DNA from: Janibacter sp. DB-40
GTDB lineage: Bacteria; Actinomycetota; Actinomycetes; Actinomycetales; Dermatophilaceae
NCBI RefSeq assembly: GCF_029510815.1
Contig: NZ_CP120360.1
Location: 2,914,001 to 2,978,000, forward strand
Reading direction: 5' to 3'
DNA: 64,000 nt
Under the pieces are notes generated by a model. It did not search any database, was not told where the DNA came from, and saw nothing but the letters and a program-made list of their open reading frames with translations. Positions 1 through 7,967 of this stretch are shown here, in pieces. The position numbers were made by a program, and so were the translations under genes. The number at the start of each line of letters is the position of its first letter. Within the stretch, counting starts at the first letter, position 1.

Positions 1-227
1 GTGCCGTGATCGGCCGCAACGGAGGCCGCGCGGACCCGCTCCCCCACACCGAGGCGGTCGAGGTCCGCCGTCGCGCCCCGCCACAACGCCAGGACCGTCC
101 CTGCGCCGGCACGCTCGGGCCGCTCCTCGACGAGGGTCACCCGGAATCGGCCGGGGTCGAGCGCCGCCGCCAGGGTGAGCCCACCGATGCCGCCGCCGAC
201 GACGAGGACGTGTTCGGGAGGGTGCAC
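1..227 (-). CDS. FAD-dependent monooxygenase/oxidoreductase, N-terminal part
   Basis: Only the first ~75 codons lie in the window; the gene runs off the left edge. The N-terminus has a Rossmann FAD-binding segment, LVVGGGIGGLTLAAAL, followed after about 15 residues by an acidic strand end (TLVEER) that would hold the ribose. The next part (VLALWRGATADLDRLGVGERV) resembles the early region of aromatic-ring or salicylate-hydroxylase-type flavin monooxygenases. The reaction cannot be told from this piece. I chose the GTG at 227; another in-frame GTG lies at 251. It is divergent from the acyl-CoA dehydrogenase operon at 367. Confidence 0.65.
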   Translation of the reverse strand, partial: MHPPEHVLVVGGGIGGLTLAAALDPGRFRVTLVEERPERAGAGTVLALWRGATADLDRLGVGERVRAASVAADHG

Positions 228-282
228 GACTGCGACGCTACCGAGGCACACGGCCCATCTGACCCACGGCCCCGCGCTGACC

Positions 283-320
283 CATAGGCCGGGACATCAG
301 CCTGCATAGGCAAACGGTCT
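283..320 (+). promoter_or_regulatory. Putative LysR-type operator, copy D (degenerate dyad)
   Basis: CATAG, 7 bases, CATC, 17 bases, GGTCT. The order and spacing match three other sites in this window (7831-7871, 11817-11857, 22083-22123), but the right half-site is CATC instead of CTAT. It lies 47-84 bases upstream of the acyl-CoA dehydrogenase start at 367 and points toward it. A second CATAGGC occurs 22 bp (two helical turns) after the first, at 305-311. The role is inferred from the shared layout. Confidence 0.45.
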
Positions 321-366
321 CGCCGGGGCATGTTCACCGCTGCGACCGCTGAGTACGTTGGTCGCC

Positions 367-1542
367 ATGCACCGACGCCTCTCTGCGGACGACTCCGCCT
401 TCCAGCAACGCATGCGGGACTACTTCACGACCGAGTTCCCCCAGGACCTGCGCGCCAAGGTCGCCGCAGGGGACAAGTTGTCCCCCGAGGACATCCGGCG
501 CAGCCAGGCGACCCTCGCCGAGGCGGGGCTCGCTGTACCCGGCTGGCCGACCGAGTGGGGCGGCCAGGACTGGACCCCCCTGCAGAAACACATCTGGAAC
601 AGCGAGCTCCAGGCGGCCGCCGTGCCCCCGCCCCTACCCTTCAACACGTCGATGGTCGGTCCGGTGATCGCCGCCTTCGGATCGGAGGATCTCAAACGAC
701 GATTCCTCCCGAAGACGGCAACTGCCGAGATCTGGTGGTGCCAAGGATTCTCCGAGCCGGGCGCCGGCTCCGACCTCGCCTCGCTGCGGACGACCGCCGT
801 ACGGGACGGTGACGAGTACGTCGTCACCGGGCAGAAGACCTGGACCACCCTCGGCCAGCACGCCGACTGGATGTTCGCCCTCGTGCGCACCGACCCCGAT
901 GCGCCGAAGAAGCAGGCCGGCATCTCCTTCCTCCTCCTCGACATGCGCAGCGAGGGCGTGACGGTCAGTCCCATCCGGACCCTCGACGGGGGCGTCGAGG
1001 TCAACGACGTCTTCCTCGACGAGGTCCGCGTCCCTGCGGACCAGCTGGTGGGCGAGGAGAACCGCGGCTGGGACTACGCGAAGTTCCTCCTGGGCAACGA
1101 GCGCGTCGGCGTCGCCAACACCGGCCTGATCAAGCGCTGGCTCGTCCAGCTCAAGGAGCACGCCCAGCAGGTGCGCCTGGGCGAGGGCACCCTGCTCGAC
1201 GACCCGGCCATCGCCGCGAGATTCGCCGAGGTCGAGGCCCAGCTCATGTCGGTCGAGCTGACCGCCATCCGGGTCTCCGGAACCTCTGAGGACGGCCGTC
1301 CCGACCCGGCCTCGTCGATCCTCAAGCTGTGCGGCTCCCAGCTGCAGCAGGACGTCCTCGAGCTCGCCGTGGACATCAGCGGTCCGATGTCCTTGGCCTG
1401 GGACTCCCTCGACTCGGTACCCACCTGGGCCGCGCAGAGCGTGCCGACCTACCTCAACTACCGCAAGGCCACGATCTACGGCGGATCCAGCGAGGTCCAG
1501 CGCAGCATCGTCGCGGCCACCATCCTCGGACTGAAGGGCTGA
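367..1542 (+). CDS. Acyl-CoA dehydrogenase (first of an adjacent pair)
   Basis: 391-residue FAD enzyme that would oxidise an acyl-CoA to the 2,3-enoyl-CoA and pass electrons to ETF. It has the substrate/FAD loop FSEPGAGSDLASL near residues 126-138, a QKTWTT segment just after, and the C-terminal family motif YGGSSEVQRSIVA around residue 375. Length is normal. I chose the ATG at 367; a TTG three codons upstream gives no better ribosome site. The stop is followed after 3 bases by a second, divergent dehydrogenase and then an SDR, so the three form one operon. In actinobacterial sterol degradation such adjacent unlike pairs form alpha2beta2 enzymes; that may apply here, by inference. Confidence 0.92.
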   Translation: MHRRLSADDSAFQQRMRDYFTTEFPQDLRAKVAAGDKLSPEDIRRSQATLAEAGLAVPGWPTEWGGQDWTPLQKHIWNSELQAAAVPPPLPFNTSMVGPVIAAFGSEDLKRRFLPKTATAEIWWCQGFSEPGAGSDLASLRTTAVRDGDEYVVTGQKTWTTLGQHADWMFALVRTDPDAPKKQAGISFLLLDMRSEGVTVSPIRTLDGGVEVNDVFLDEVRVPADQLVGEENRGWDYAKFLLGNERVGVANTGLIKRWLVQLKEHAQQVRLGEGTLLDDPAIAARFAEVEAQLMSVELTAIRVSGTSEDGRPDPASSILKLCGSQLQQDVLELAVDISGPMSLAWDSLDSVPTWAAQSVPTYLNYRKATIYGGSSEVQRSIVAATILGLKG

Positions 1543-1545
1543 CCC

Positions 1546-2634
1546 ATGGACTTCTCCACCACCGACGAACAGCAGGCGCTCGCCGAGGCCGTTCGGGGCA
1601 CCCTCCGCCGCCACGCATCCCAAACCACCGGACGCGAGGAGTCCGCGGCTCCACCCGCCCACGACGAGACGTTGTGGTCAAGCCTGGTCGAGACCGGAGT
1701 CCCCGGACTCCTGTGGTCCGAGGAGGACGGCGGTCTCGGGGCCGGGATGACGGACCTCGCCGCCGCGGCGACCGCGGTCGGACGCGCCGGGGTGCAGGTA
1801 CCCCTCGCCGAGTGCGTGGTCGCCGGTGCGCTGGTCCGGGCGCTCGCTCCGGCGGACGTGCGCCGGGAGATCCTCGGCGACCTGACCGAAGGGAGTGCAC
1901 TCCCGATCCCGGCACTCGCCGAGCCGCTGCGCGCGTGGTCGCCCGTCCCGACCGACGTCACCGCCTCCGAGGGGACCGATTCGTGGACCCTCAGCGGCAC
2001 CAAGGCGCCAGTGCGATACGCCCCGGCTGCCACCCACCTGCTCGTGTCCGCCGCCACCGAGTCGGGCACCGGCGTCTTCCTCCTCCCCTCCTCCGGTGGG
2101 ACCGGTGAAGAGCTCGTCCTCGACAGCAGCCCCGCGACCCTGCTCGCCCAGGGCCCCTCGGCGGATACCGCCCTGCGGGAGGCGCTCGCCCTCGGTGGGG
2201 TGGTCCTGTGCGCCGAGGCCGTCGGCGTCATGCAGGAGGCCCTGCGCCTGACGACCGAGTACCTCGGCACGCGAACCCAGTTCGGCCGGACGCTGGCGAG
2301 CTTCCAGGCCCTCACGCACCGGGCCGCTGACATGTACGCCCAGCTCGAGCTCGCACGCAGTACAACGCTGTACGCCGCAATGGCCGCCGACGAGCGCCCG
2401 CTCGACGTGGACCACGTCCTCCGGGCGCGGGTCGTGGTGGACGGTGCAGCGCGACTCATCGGCCAGGAGGCGATCCAGATGCACGGTGGCATCGGAGTGA
2501 CCGCCGAGCACGCCGTCGGTCACCTCACCGCTCGGCTCACTGCGCTCACCCGCACCTGGGGCGACCGGCGCTCACACCTGGCCGAGCTCGCCACGCGGAT
2601 CGACGACCACGAGGGCGTCGAGGTCCTGGTGTGA
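1546..2634 (+). CDS. Acyl-CoA dehydrogenase family protein (second of pair)
   Basis: 362-residue, divergent member of the acyl-CoA dehydrogenase family. The C-terminal half is recognisable: GTRTQFGRTLASFQALTHRAA, then QMHGGIGVTAEHAVGHLTARL. The N-terminal and middle beta domains are shorter and lack the clear EPG-x-GSD loop of the preceding protein. This is typical of the weak partner in heteromeric actinobacterial dehydrogenases such as the ChsE pairs. It starts 3 bases after the preceding stop and overlaps the following SDR start by GTGA, so the genes are probably co-translated. The substrate is unknown. Confidence 0.88.
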   Translation: MDFSTTDEQQALAEAVRGTLRRHASQTTGREESAAPPAHDETLWSSLVETGVPGLLWSEEDGGLGAGMTDLAAAATAVGRAGVQVPLAECVVAGALVRALAPADVRREILGDLTEGSALPIPALAEPLRAWSPVPTDVTASEGTDSWTLSGTKAPVRYAPAATHLLVSAATESGTGVFLLPSSGGTGEELVLDSSPATLLAQGPSADTALREALALGGVVLCAEAVGVMQEALRLTTEYLGTRTQFGRTLASFQALTHRAADMYAQLELARSTTLYAAMAADERPLDVDHVLRARVVVDGAARLIGQEAIQMHGGIGVTAEHAVGHLTARLTALTRTWGDRRSHLAELATRIDDHEGVEVLV

Positions 2635-3404
2635 GTGCAGGACGCGGCCTGTTCGACCTTGCGGGACAACGCGCTCTCGTCACCGGGGGCGGATCCGGCA
2701 TCGGGCTCGGCATGGCGAGCGGCCTGGCACAGCACGGCGCTGCCGTTCACCTGTGGGGCCGCACTCACACCCGTCTCGAGGCCGCGCGCGATGAACTCTC
2801 CGCCATCGGCCCGGACGTCTCGACGAGCGTTGTCGACGTCTCGGACGAGGGCGCGGTCGTAGCCGGCGTCGACGAACTCGTCGACGCCGGCGGGATCGAT
2901 GTCGCCGTCCTCAACGCCGGCGTCGGTGGCGGCCGAACTCCCTTCCTCGAGTCCACGATGACGGATTACCGTCGCATCCTCGCGACCAACCTCGACGGCG
3001 TCTACCTCACGATGCGTGAGGTGTGCCGAGCAATGGTCGCCACCGGCCGTGGCGGGTCGATCATCACCGTGGCGAGTGTCGCCGCGGTCGACGGCGCCGC
3101 CCGCAACCAGGCCTATGGCGCGGCGAAGGCCGCGGTGACCTCCATGACGCGAGCGACTGCTGTCGAGATGGCCGGTCACGGCATCCGGGTGAACTCCGTC
3201 CTCCCGGGATGGATCGCCACCGAGATGACCCAGGCCAGCCAGTCGTCCCAGAAGTTCACCGACCAGGTCATCTCGCGGGTCCCCCTGCGTCGCTGGGGTC
3301 AGCCGGAGGACTTCGCGGGGATCGCGGTACTCCTCGCCTCCGGGGCCTCCGGCTACCAGACGGGGACGACCGTCGTCATCGACGGCGGCTACACGATCTT
3401 CTGA
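2631..3404 (+). CDS. SDR family oxidoreductase
   Basis: 257-residue classical short-chain dehydrogenase. The NAD(P)-binding TGGGSGIG lies near residue 18, NAGVGGG near 97, the active-site pair is YGAAK near 161-165, and the C-terminal region ends in GTTVVIDGGYTIF. It most likely oxidises a 3-hydroxyacyl-CoA or related alcohol made after the dehydrogenase pair. The GTG start overlaps the previous stop (GTGA). It is the last gene of the three-gene operon and is followed by a strong terminator. Substrate specificity cannot be read from the sequence. Confidence 0.88.
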   Translation: MSAGRGLFDLAGQRALVTGGGSGIGLGMASGLAQHGAAVHLWGRTHTRLEAARDELSAIGPDVSTSVVDVSDEGAVVAGVDELVDAGGIDVAVLNAGVGGGRTPFLESTMTDYRRILATNLDGVYLTMREVCRAMVATGRGGSIITVASVAAVDGAARNQAYGAAKAAVTSMTRATAVEMAGHGIRVNSVLPGWIATEMTQASQSSQKFTDQVISRVPLRRWGQPEDFAGIAVLLASGASGYQTGTTVVIDGGYTIF

Positions 3405-3428
3405 CCGCCCACGGCAACGACTCAACGC

Positions 3429-3470
3429 AAAGACCTCACCCGACGCCAGGAAGCGTCGGGTGAGGTCTTT
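3429..3470. terminator. Bidirectional terminator, 18-bp perfect stem
   Basis: A perfect inverted repeat: left arm 3429-3446 (begins AAAGACCTC), 6-base loop, right arm 3453-3470 (ends GAGGTCTTT). It gives A-rich and T-rich ends on both strands. It lies between the convergent SDR (ends 3404) and dctM (ends 3481), so it should stop both operons. Confidence 0.9.
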
Positions 3471-3480
3471 CCGTCGTTGG

Positions 3481-5007
3481 TCAGACGTCGGCGTCGGCAC
3501 CTCCACCGGTCTGCGCCAGCAGATCCGGCAGCCACTCGGTCATCTCCGGCACCAGGATCATGAGGACGAGGAACAGGACCGCGATCGGCAGGAACCACAG
3601 CAAGGACGTGAAGATGTCCTTCAGAGTGATCTCCTGTCCAAGATTGACCTCCGGCGACCTGGAGATGTTGTGGACGATGTAGGACAGGATCCCCACCGGC
3701 GGGGTGATCAGAGCCAGCTCGCCGAGCAGGACGACGAATACGCCGAACCACAGCGGACTGACCCCCATCACCTCAATGGTCGGCAGCAGGATCGGGATGG
3801 TCAACAGCATCATCGACAGGGTGTCCAGGAACATGCCCAGGAACACGTACATGACGATGAGCATGACCAGGAATGCCCCACGGGACAGCCCCATGTCGGT
3901 GATGGCATCGGTCACCATGCGAGCCAGCCCCGTGATGGCCATCAGCTTCGTGAGCATCTCGGCGCCGATGATGATGAAGAAGATCGCAGCGGTCGAGGAA
4001 ACCGTCGCAAATGCCGCGTGCGCCAGCTTCTGGAACGGGCCGTCCTTGCGCGTGTGGAGCAGCAGCAGGAGGAGCGAGACCAGCGCGGCCGCGGCGCCCG
4101 CCTCCGTCGGGGTGAAGAGGCCCGAGAAGATGCCGCCGAACAGCACGATCATGATGACGGGGAAACCCCAGATCTCACCGAGGGACTGGAACCGCATCCT
4201 CCAGGTGATCTCCTCTCCATACGCAGCGGCGTCCTTGCCACGCCCCATCAGGTGCGGCGCCACCGTGCCCACCAGCATGATGAAGGCGGCGAACAGGATC
4301 GCGATGAGGATCCCCGGTACAGCCCCGGCCATCAGCTGGGGCCCCACGGGGACGGAGGCGATGCCCGCATAGACGACGAGCAGGATCGACGGCGGGATGA
4401 GGTTCCCCGGGAGGCCCGAGACGATGACGATGCCCACGGCCATCCGCTTGTCGTAGCCCGCCTTGAGCATCTCGGGGATCCCGGCTCTTCCAAGGGCGTA
4501 CGTCATGCCGATGGTCGATCCCGACACCGATGCCAGCCCGGCGCCGGCCGCAGTCGTTCCCACGCCCATGCCACCCGGCAGCCAGGCGAACCACCGTTCC
4601 GTGGCTCGATAGATCTTCGTGGTCATGCCCGAGCTGGTCAGCAGCATGCCCATGAAGATGAACATGGGGAGCACGCTGAGCGACCACTTCGAGACCGAGT
4701 TGTACGGCGACTGGGCCATCACGTTCACCGCTGCCGGAACCCCACTGATGGCGTAGATGCCGACGACCGACGGAATGGCCAGGGACAGCGCCACCGGCAC
4801 GGACAAGAACAGCAGGACCAGCATCATCGCAACGCACCACATACCGGCCACGGCGGCCGTCTGGCTGGTGAAGAGGCCGACGAGGCAGACGCCGACCAGT
4901 CCGAATCCGACGACCAGGGACACGACACCCGGTTTCCGGGTCCGTGGGCTCGAGGGCAGCAGGTTCGGCTTGGCCGCCTCCGACGGAGTACGGGTATCTG
5001 ATGACAT
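3481..5007 (-). CDS. dctM: TRAP transporter large permease (DctM family)
   Basis: 508-residue, very hydrophobic membrane protein and the transport subunit of a tripartite ATP-independent periplasmic transporter. Family features include repeated GASAG/GTTAAGAGLASVSGS-like glycine/serine helices, GLPGNLIPPSILLVVYAG and TPTEAGAAAALVSLL. It is longer than the usual ~430 residues because of a ~70-residue N-terminal extension with extra hydrophobic helices. The ATG at 5007 has AGGAGA just upstream. It lies 26 bases after the small permease gene. With DctQ and DctP it should import a carboxylate using an ion gradient; the substrate is not evident, though the gene context suggests an acid fed into CoA metabolism. 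Confidence 0.93.
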   Translation of the reverse strand: MSSDTRTPSEAAKPNLLPSSPRTRKPGVVSLVVGFGLVGVCLVGLFTSQTAAVAGMWCVAMMLVLLFLSVPVALSLAIPSVVGIYAISGVPAAVNVMAQSPYNSVSKWSLSVLPMFIFMGMLLTSSGMTTKIYRATERWFAWLPGGMGVGTTAAGAGLASVSGSTIGMTYALGRAGIPEMLKAGYDKRMAVGIVIVSGLPGNLIPPSILLVVYAGIASVPVGPQLMAGAVPGILIAILFAAFIMLVGTVAPHLMGRGKDAAAYGEEITWRMRFQSLGEIWGFPVIMIVLFGGIFSGLFTPTEAGAAAALVSLLLLLLHTRKDGPFQKLAHAAFATVSSTAAIFFIIIGAEMLTKLMAITGLARMVTDAITDMGLSRGAFLVMLIVMYVFLGMFLDTLSMMLLTIPILLPTIEVMGVSPLWFGVFVVLLGELALITPPVGILSYIVHNISRSPEVNLGQEITLKDIFTSLLWFLPIAVLFLVLMILVPEMTEWLPDLLAQTGGGADADV

Positions 5008-5033
5008 TGGGACTTCTCCTGGGGTGGGCCCGT

Positions 5034-5573
5034 TCACAGTGCGGAATCCTCTTCGGTCTCGTGCTCGGCCGTCGTGCCGGCGACGAGGTCGACCTCGGGT
5101 GCCCTGGCTCGGATGCTCATCACCATGTCGATGACATAGAGGATGGCGAGCAGCACGAAGACAATGGGTACGAGGAAGTAGACCGGCCACGCGACGATGT
5201 CCACGACACCGGCCGTTGCGCGGATCTCCATCTTCTCCATGGCCTCGCCCAGACCGAACCAGGCGAAGCCCAACGCGATGATGGATCCCAGGACGCACCC
5301 GAACACCTTGAAGATGAGCGCCGACATCGGCTTCATCCGATCGACGAGCAGCGAGACGGTGATCTGCTCGTTGCGCAGCTGGGCCGCCGGGATACCCAGA
5401 AGTGCCACGGCCGGGAGGTACCAGTAGGCGACGAGCTCGTTGGTGCCGTAGATGGGCGCGTCGAAGAAGTGGCGCATCATGGCGTGGGCGACGACGTGCA
5501 GCATCATCACGATCAGTGCCACCGCGGTCACGACCGACAGAACTCGATTGAGCCCTGTGTTGAACTTCACCAT
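5034..5573 (-). CDS. dctQ: TRAP transporter small permease (DctQ family)
   Basis: 179-residue membrane protein with four predicted helices: residues ~11-35, 45-65 (which includes YWYLPAVALLGIPA), 85-110 and 125-150. The NEQITVSLLVDRM segment between helices 2 and 3 is typical of DctQ. I chose the ATG at 5573 because AGAGAGTGG precedes it at good spacing; an upstream start would add a hydrophilic, unrelated stretch. It is probably translated with dctM, 26 bases downstream. A thioesterase gene sits between it and dctP, which is unusual for a TRAP operon. Confidence 0.9.
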   Translation of the reverse strand: MVKFNTGLNRVLSVVTAVALIVMMLHVVAHAMMRHFFDAPIYGTNELVAYWYLPAVALLGIPAAQLRNEQITVSLLVDRMKPMSALIFKVFGCVLGSIIALGFAWFGLGEAMEKMEIRATAGVVDIVAWPVYFLVPIVFVLLAILYVIDMVMSIRARAPEVDLVAGTTAEHETEEDSAL

Positions 5574-5702
5574 TGAAATCCACTCTCTTTCTCTACTGCG
5601 AATCGGAACGTCCACCGGCCACTCGGGACCCGTACACCTCCGCAACACGCTCCTGCTCGAACGGGGGGCAGACTGCCCACGTCCATGGACCGCCTCCTGG
5701 GG

Positions 5703-6278
5703 TCAGGTCGATCGTGGCGCGACCCACAACCCCTCGCCGCGGGCCCGGACCTGGCCATCGCACACGACCTCGCCCTCCAGGAACCGTTTGCGCCCGTCCT
5801 CGCGCACGACCCGACCGACAACGGCGAGTGCCCCCGCGATGGGTGTGGGTGCCTCGTAGGAGACGTTGAGGTAGCGGGTGAAGTAGCGAGGGCCGTCTCC
5901 CACGTTCGCAGCGTTCCCCAGCACGTGGTCGAGCAACAAGGCCACGATCCCGCCGTGCACCCGTCCCGGCGGACCCTGGTACTGCAGCGGCAGGCTCAGC
6001 TCACACCGCGACTCGCCGCCGTCCCGTTCGATCAGCATCGGTGGCGCGATGGGATTGCGCGCCGAGGACGCGGGGGTGACGTCATCGCGGATGCGTCCCG
6101 AGGTGACGTGCGGATCCGTCACTGTCACCTCCTGCGGGCGCCGCGCAGCGTCCTCGAGCTTGGCTGCGATCACGCCGACACGACCGGCCAGCTGCCCGTC
6201 ATCCGTCTCGGAGACGAGGGAGTGGATGAGCTCGCGGGTGAGGCGGGAGGTGTGTTCCGCAAACGGTGAAGTCGTCAT
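5703..6278 (-). CDS. PaaI/hotdog-fold thioesterase
   Basis: 191-residue protein with one hotdog domain in its C-terminal half. The diagnostic HGGIVALLLDHVLG lies near residues 108-121, followed by the FTRYLNVSYEAPTPIAG strand region seen in PaaI-type thioesterases. It should hydrolyse an acyl- or aryl-CoA. The first ~85 residues are a helical extension not needed for the fold. It lies between dctP and dctQ on the same strand. A hairpin after dctP suggests partly separate expression. A role in releasing CoA when the imported acid accumulates is inference. Confidence 0.82.
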   Translation of the reverse strand: MTTSPFAEHTSRLTRELIHSLVSETDDGQLAGRVGVIAAKLEDAARRPQEVTVTDPHVTSGRIRDDVTPASSARNPIAPPMLIERDGGESRCELSLPLQYQGPPGRVHGGIVALLLDHVLGNAANVGDGPRYFTRYLNVSYEAPTPIAGALAVVGRVVREDGRKRFLEGEVVCDGQVRARGEGLWVAPRST

Positions 6279-6387
6279 TGCTCGAATTCCTGGCCTCGTG
6301 GGGACCGAACGGGCGAGCGCCTGGGGCGGCCTGCGCCCAAGGCGGGTCAGGTGCCCATCGTGCGCTCGGGCGCAGCGTGGGTGGGGC

Positions 6388-6419
6388 GCACCGGGGCGAG
6401 CGGAGGCTCGCCCCGGTGC
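6388..6419. terminator. Hairpin after dctP, 14-bp perfect stem
   Basis: Arms GCACCGGGGCGAGC (6388-6401) and its exact complement (6406-6419), with a GGAG loop. There is no T-tract on either side, so it may be an attenuator or mRNA-stabilising hairpin. It sits between dctP (ends 6462) and the thioesterase (starts 6278) and could set a high ratio of binding protein to permease. Confidence 0.7.
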
Positions 6420-6461
6420 CTGTGGCTGCGCGCAGTCGTGGCTCTCGACCTGCTGCGCGGA

Positions 6462-7775
6462 TCAGTTCGGACGGTGCTCCACCAGCACGTCCTCGTAGAC
6501 TGCCTCGGCGAGCGGCGTGAAGTCGGTGCCCTCGTCGTACCACTCATCGAAGTTGGCCGTCTTGCCACTGTCGGAGAAGCCGAGCTCCTCCGCCTTCTTG
6601 GCCCACTTCTCAGCCGACGCGTCGACCCGCTCAGCGATGTCCTCACCGATGATGCCGGACTGCGCGACCTCCTTCTTGTTGGCCTTGTTGATCTGCTCGA
6701 TCTCCTGCTGCAAGCTGGTCGGGAACTGCTCGATCTCGCCTCCCGCGGCCTTCGCCTGCTTGATACCTTCGGCGTTGCCGCCGATCGTCGTCATCATCTG
6801 TCCTTGGAAGTACTCGGCGTAGGAGTCGAAGACGAGCTGCTGGTAGGCCAGCGGGAGCTGCTCGAACTTGGAGCCGGCCACCATCGCGCCGGGCGAGCGC
6901 GGGAAGCTCGTCTCCGTCATGTAGCCCACGTTCGGGGCGACCTCGAAGATGCCGCCCTCGGCCGAGGGGACGAGCTGGGCCAGTGTGCAGTCGACCGTGC
7001 CTCGCTGGAGCGCCTCGTAGGTCTCCGGGTACGCGATCGACACCGGCGAGGCACCGATGCTGTCAATCGTCTCGCCCTGGGTCTTCGAGGCGATGCGCAC
7101 CTGCCGTCCCTGCCAGTCGCTCTTGGAAACGCCCTTCTCACCGCACACGGAGTAGTAGCCCCCTGAAGCGACGACGGGGACCAGCGGAGTGAGTCCCTTG
7201 GACTCGTACTCCTCGACGATCGCCGGGGTTCCCCACGACACGTCGGCAGCCGTGGCGTTGGCAATCATCTCTCCGACGAAGGGCGAGGGCGAGACCCCGG
7301 CCAACGCATCACCGAGGGCATTCGCCGCAGGGAACTCGGCGGGGTCGTAGACGGGGAGGGTGTAGGCGAGATCAACGCGCCCGTCGGCCAGCGCGTCATG
7401 GACCTCGTCATAGCCGGCGATCGCCTGGCCCCAGACGACGTCGACCTTGATCTTGCCGTCGGACTTCTCCTCGAGGGCCTTGGCGAACTCCGTGCCCGAC
7501 GGGGACTGGATCGACGACTCGGAGGCGGCCGACGGCTGGAACGTGAGGGTCACCGGGTCCAGGTCCTCGAGCGCGGCATCGATCTCCTCCTGCGAGGCGT
7601 TGGCTGCATAGCCGTCCCCGCCGCCGGCGGAGTCCTCACCTCCGACACTTCCGGCGCAGGCGCTCAGCACCAAGGTCAACGCGGTCACTCCTCCGGCGAG
7701 GCGAGCGCTCCGCCCGGCGCGAGTTGCACGCGAGCCCAGCGCTGAGTGCCGATGCGCGTGATGGGTATTCTTCAA
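6462..7775 (-). CDS. dctP: TRAP transporter substrate-binding lipoprotein (DctP family)
   Basis: 437-residue secreted lipoprotein that would bind the substrate of the DctQM permease. The N-terminus is basic, then hydrophobic, then lipobox LSAC around residue 39, followed by a Ser/Gly-rich linker. The body has DctP-like stretches such as SPSGTEFAKALEEKSDGKIKVD... and ...DAIPASAEGG-like segments (here LVPSAEGGIFEVA). I chose the TTG at 7775 (MKNTHHAH) because AGGAGA lies six bases before it; a longer TTG start at 7805 has no such site. It is preceded by a shared divergent control region holding LysR-type operator C. Confidence 0.9.
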   Translation of the reverse strand: MKNTHHAHRHSALGSRATRAGRSARLAGGVTALTLVLSACAGSVGGEDSAGGGDGYAANASQEEIDAALEDLDPVTLTFQPSAASESSIQSPSGTEFAKALEEKSDGKIKVDVVWGQAIAGYDEVHDALADGRVDLAYTLPVYDPAEFPAANALGDALAGVSPSPFVGEMIANATAADVSWGTPAIVEEYESKGLTPLVPVVASGGYYSVCGEKGVSKSDWQGRQVRIASKTQGETIDSIGASPVSIAYPETYEALQRGTVDCTLAQLVPSAEGGIFEVAPNVGYMTETSFPRSPGAMVAGSKFEQLPLAYQQLVFDSYAEYFQGQMMTTIGGNAEGIKQAKAAGGEIEQFPTSLQQEIEQINKANKKEVAQSGIIGEDIAERVDASAEKWAKKAEELGFSDSGKTANFDEWYDEGTDFTPLAEAVYEDVLVEHRPN

Positions 7776-7830
7776 GTCGCTCTCCTCTGTTGTCCGTGTG
7801 AGCAATCTGGCACCGGTCGTGGCCCGTCAG

Positions 7831-7871
7831 CAAAGACCACGACATGAAGCGCTCTATAGCGAGAACCTATG
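7831..7871 (-). promoter_or_regulatory. Putative LysR-type operator, copy C
   Basis: On the minus strand: CATAG, 7 bases, CTAT, 17 bases, GGTCTTTG. The dyad fits the T-N11-A box bound by LysR regulators. It sits between divergent dctP (start 7775) and a LysR gene (start 7968), the classical place for a LysR site that both activates its target and controls its own gene. The same element occurs before the thiolase at 11727 and the crotonase at 21984. Confidence 0.65.
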
Positions 7872-7967
7872 AGGGCAGGGTCGATGTCGGAACGGACGGA
7901 CTCTTGCCCGGTCGAACGGTCCGTGTGCGTGGACCGCGGTATCGGCCGGAAGCGGTACCTTCGACGG

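Noticed and set aside
358..366. TTG start of the first acyl-CoA dehydrogenase
   Set aside because: ATG at 367 gives the normal N-terminus and the upstream TTG has no better ribosome site.
3460..5001. Long plus-strand reading frame opposite dctM
   Set aside because: It is charged, low in complexity and lies exactly antisense to a clear membrane protein; it follows from high GC content.
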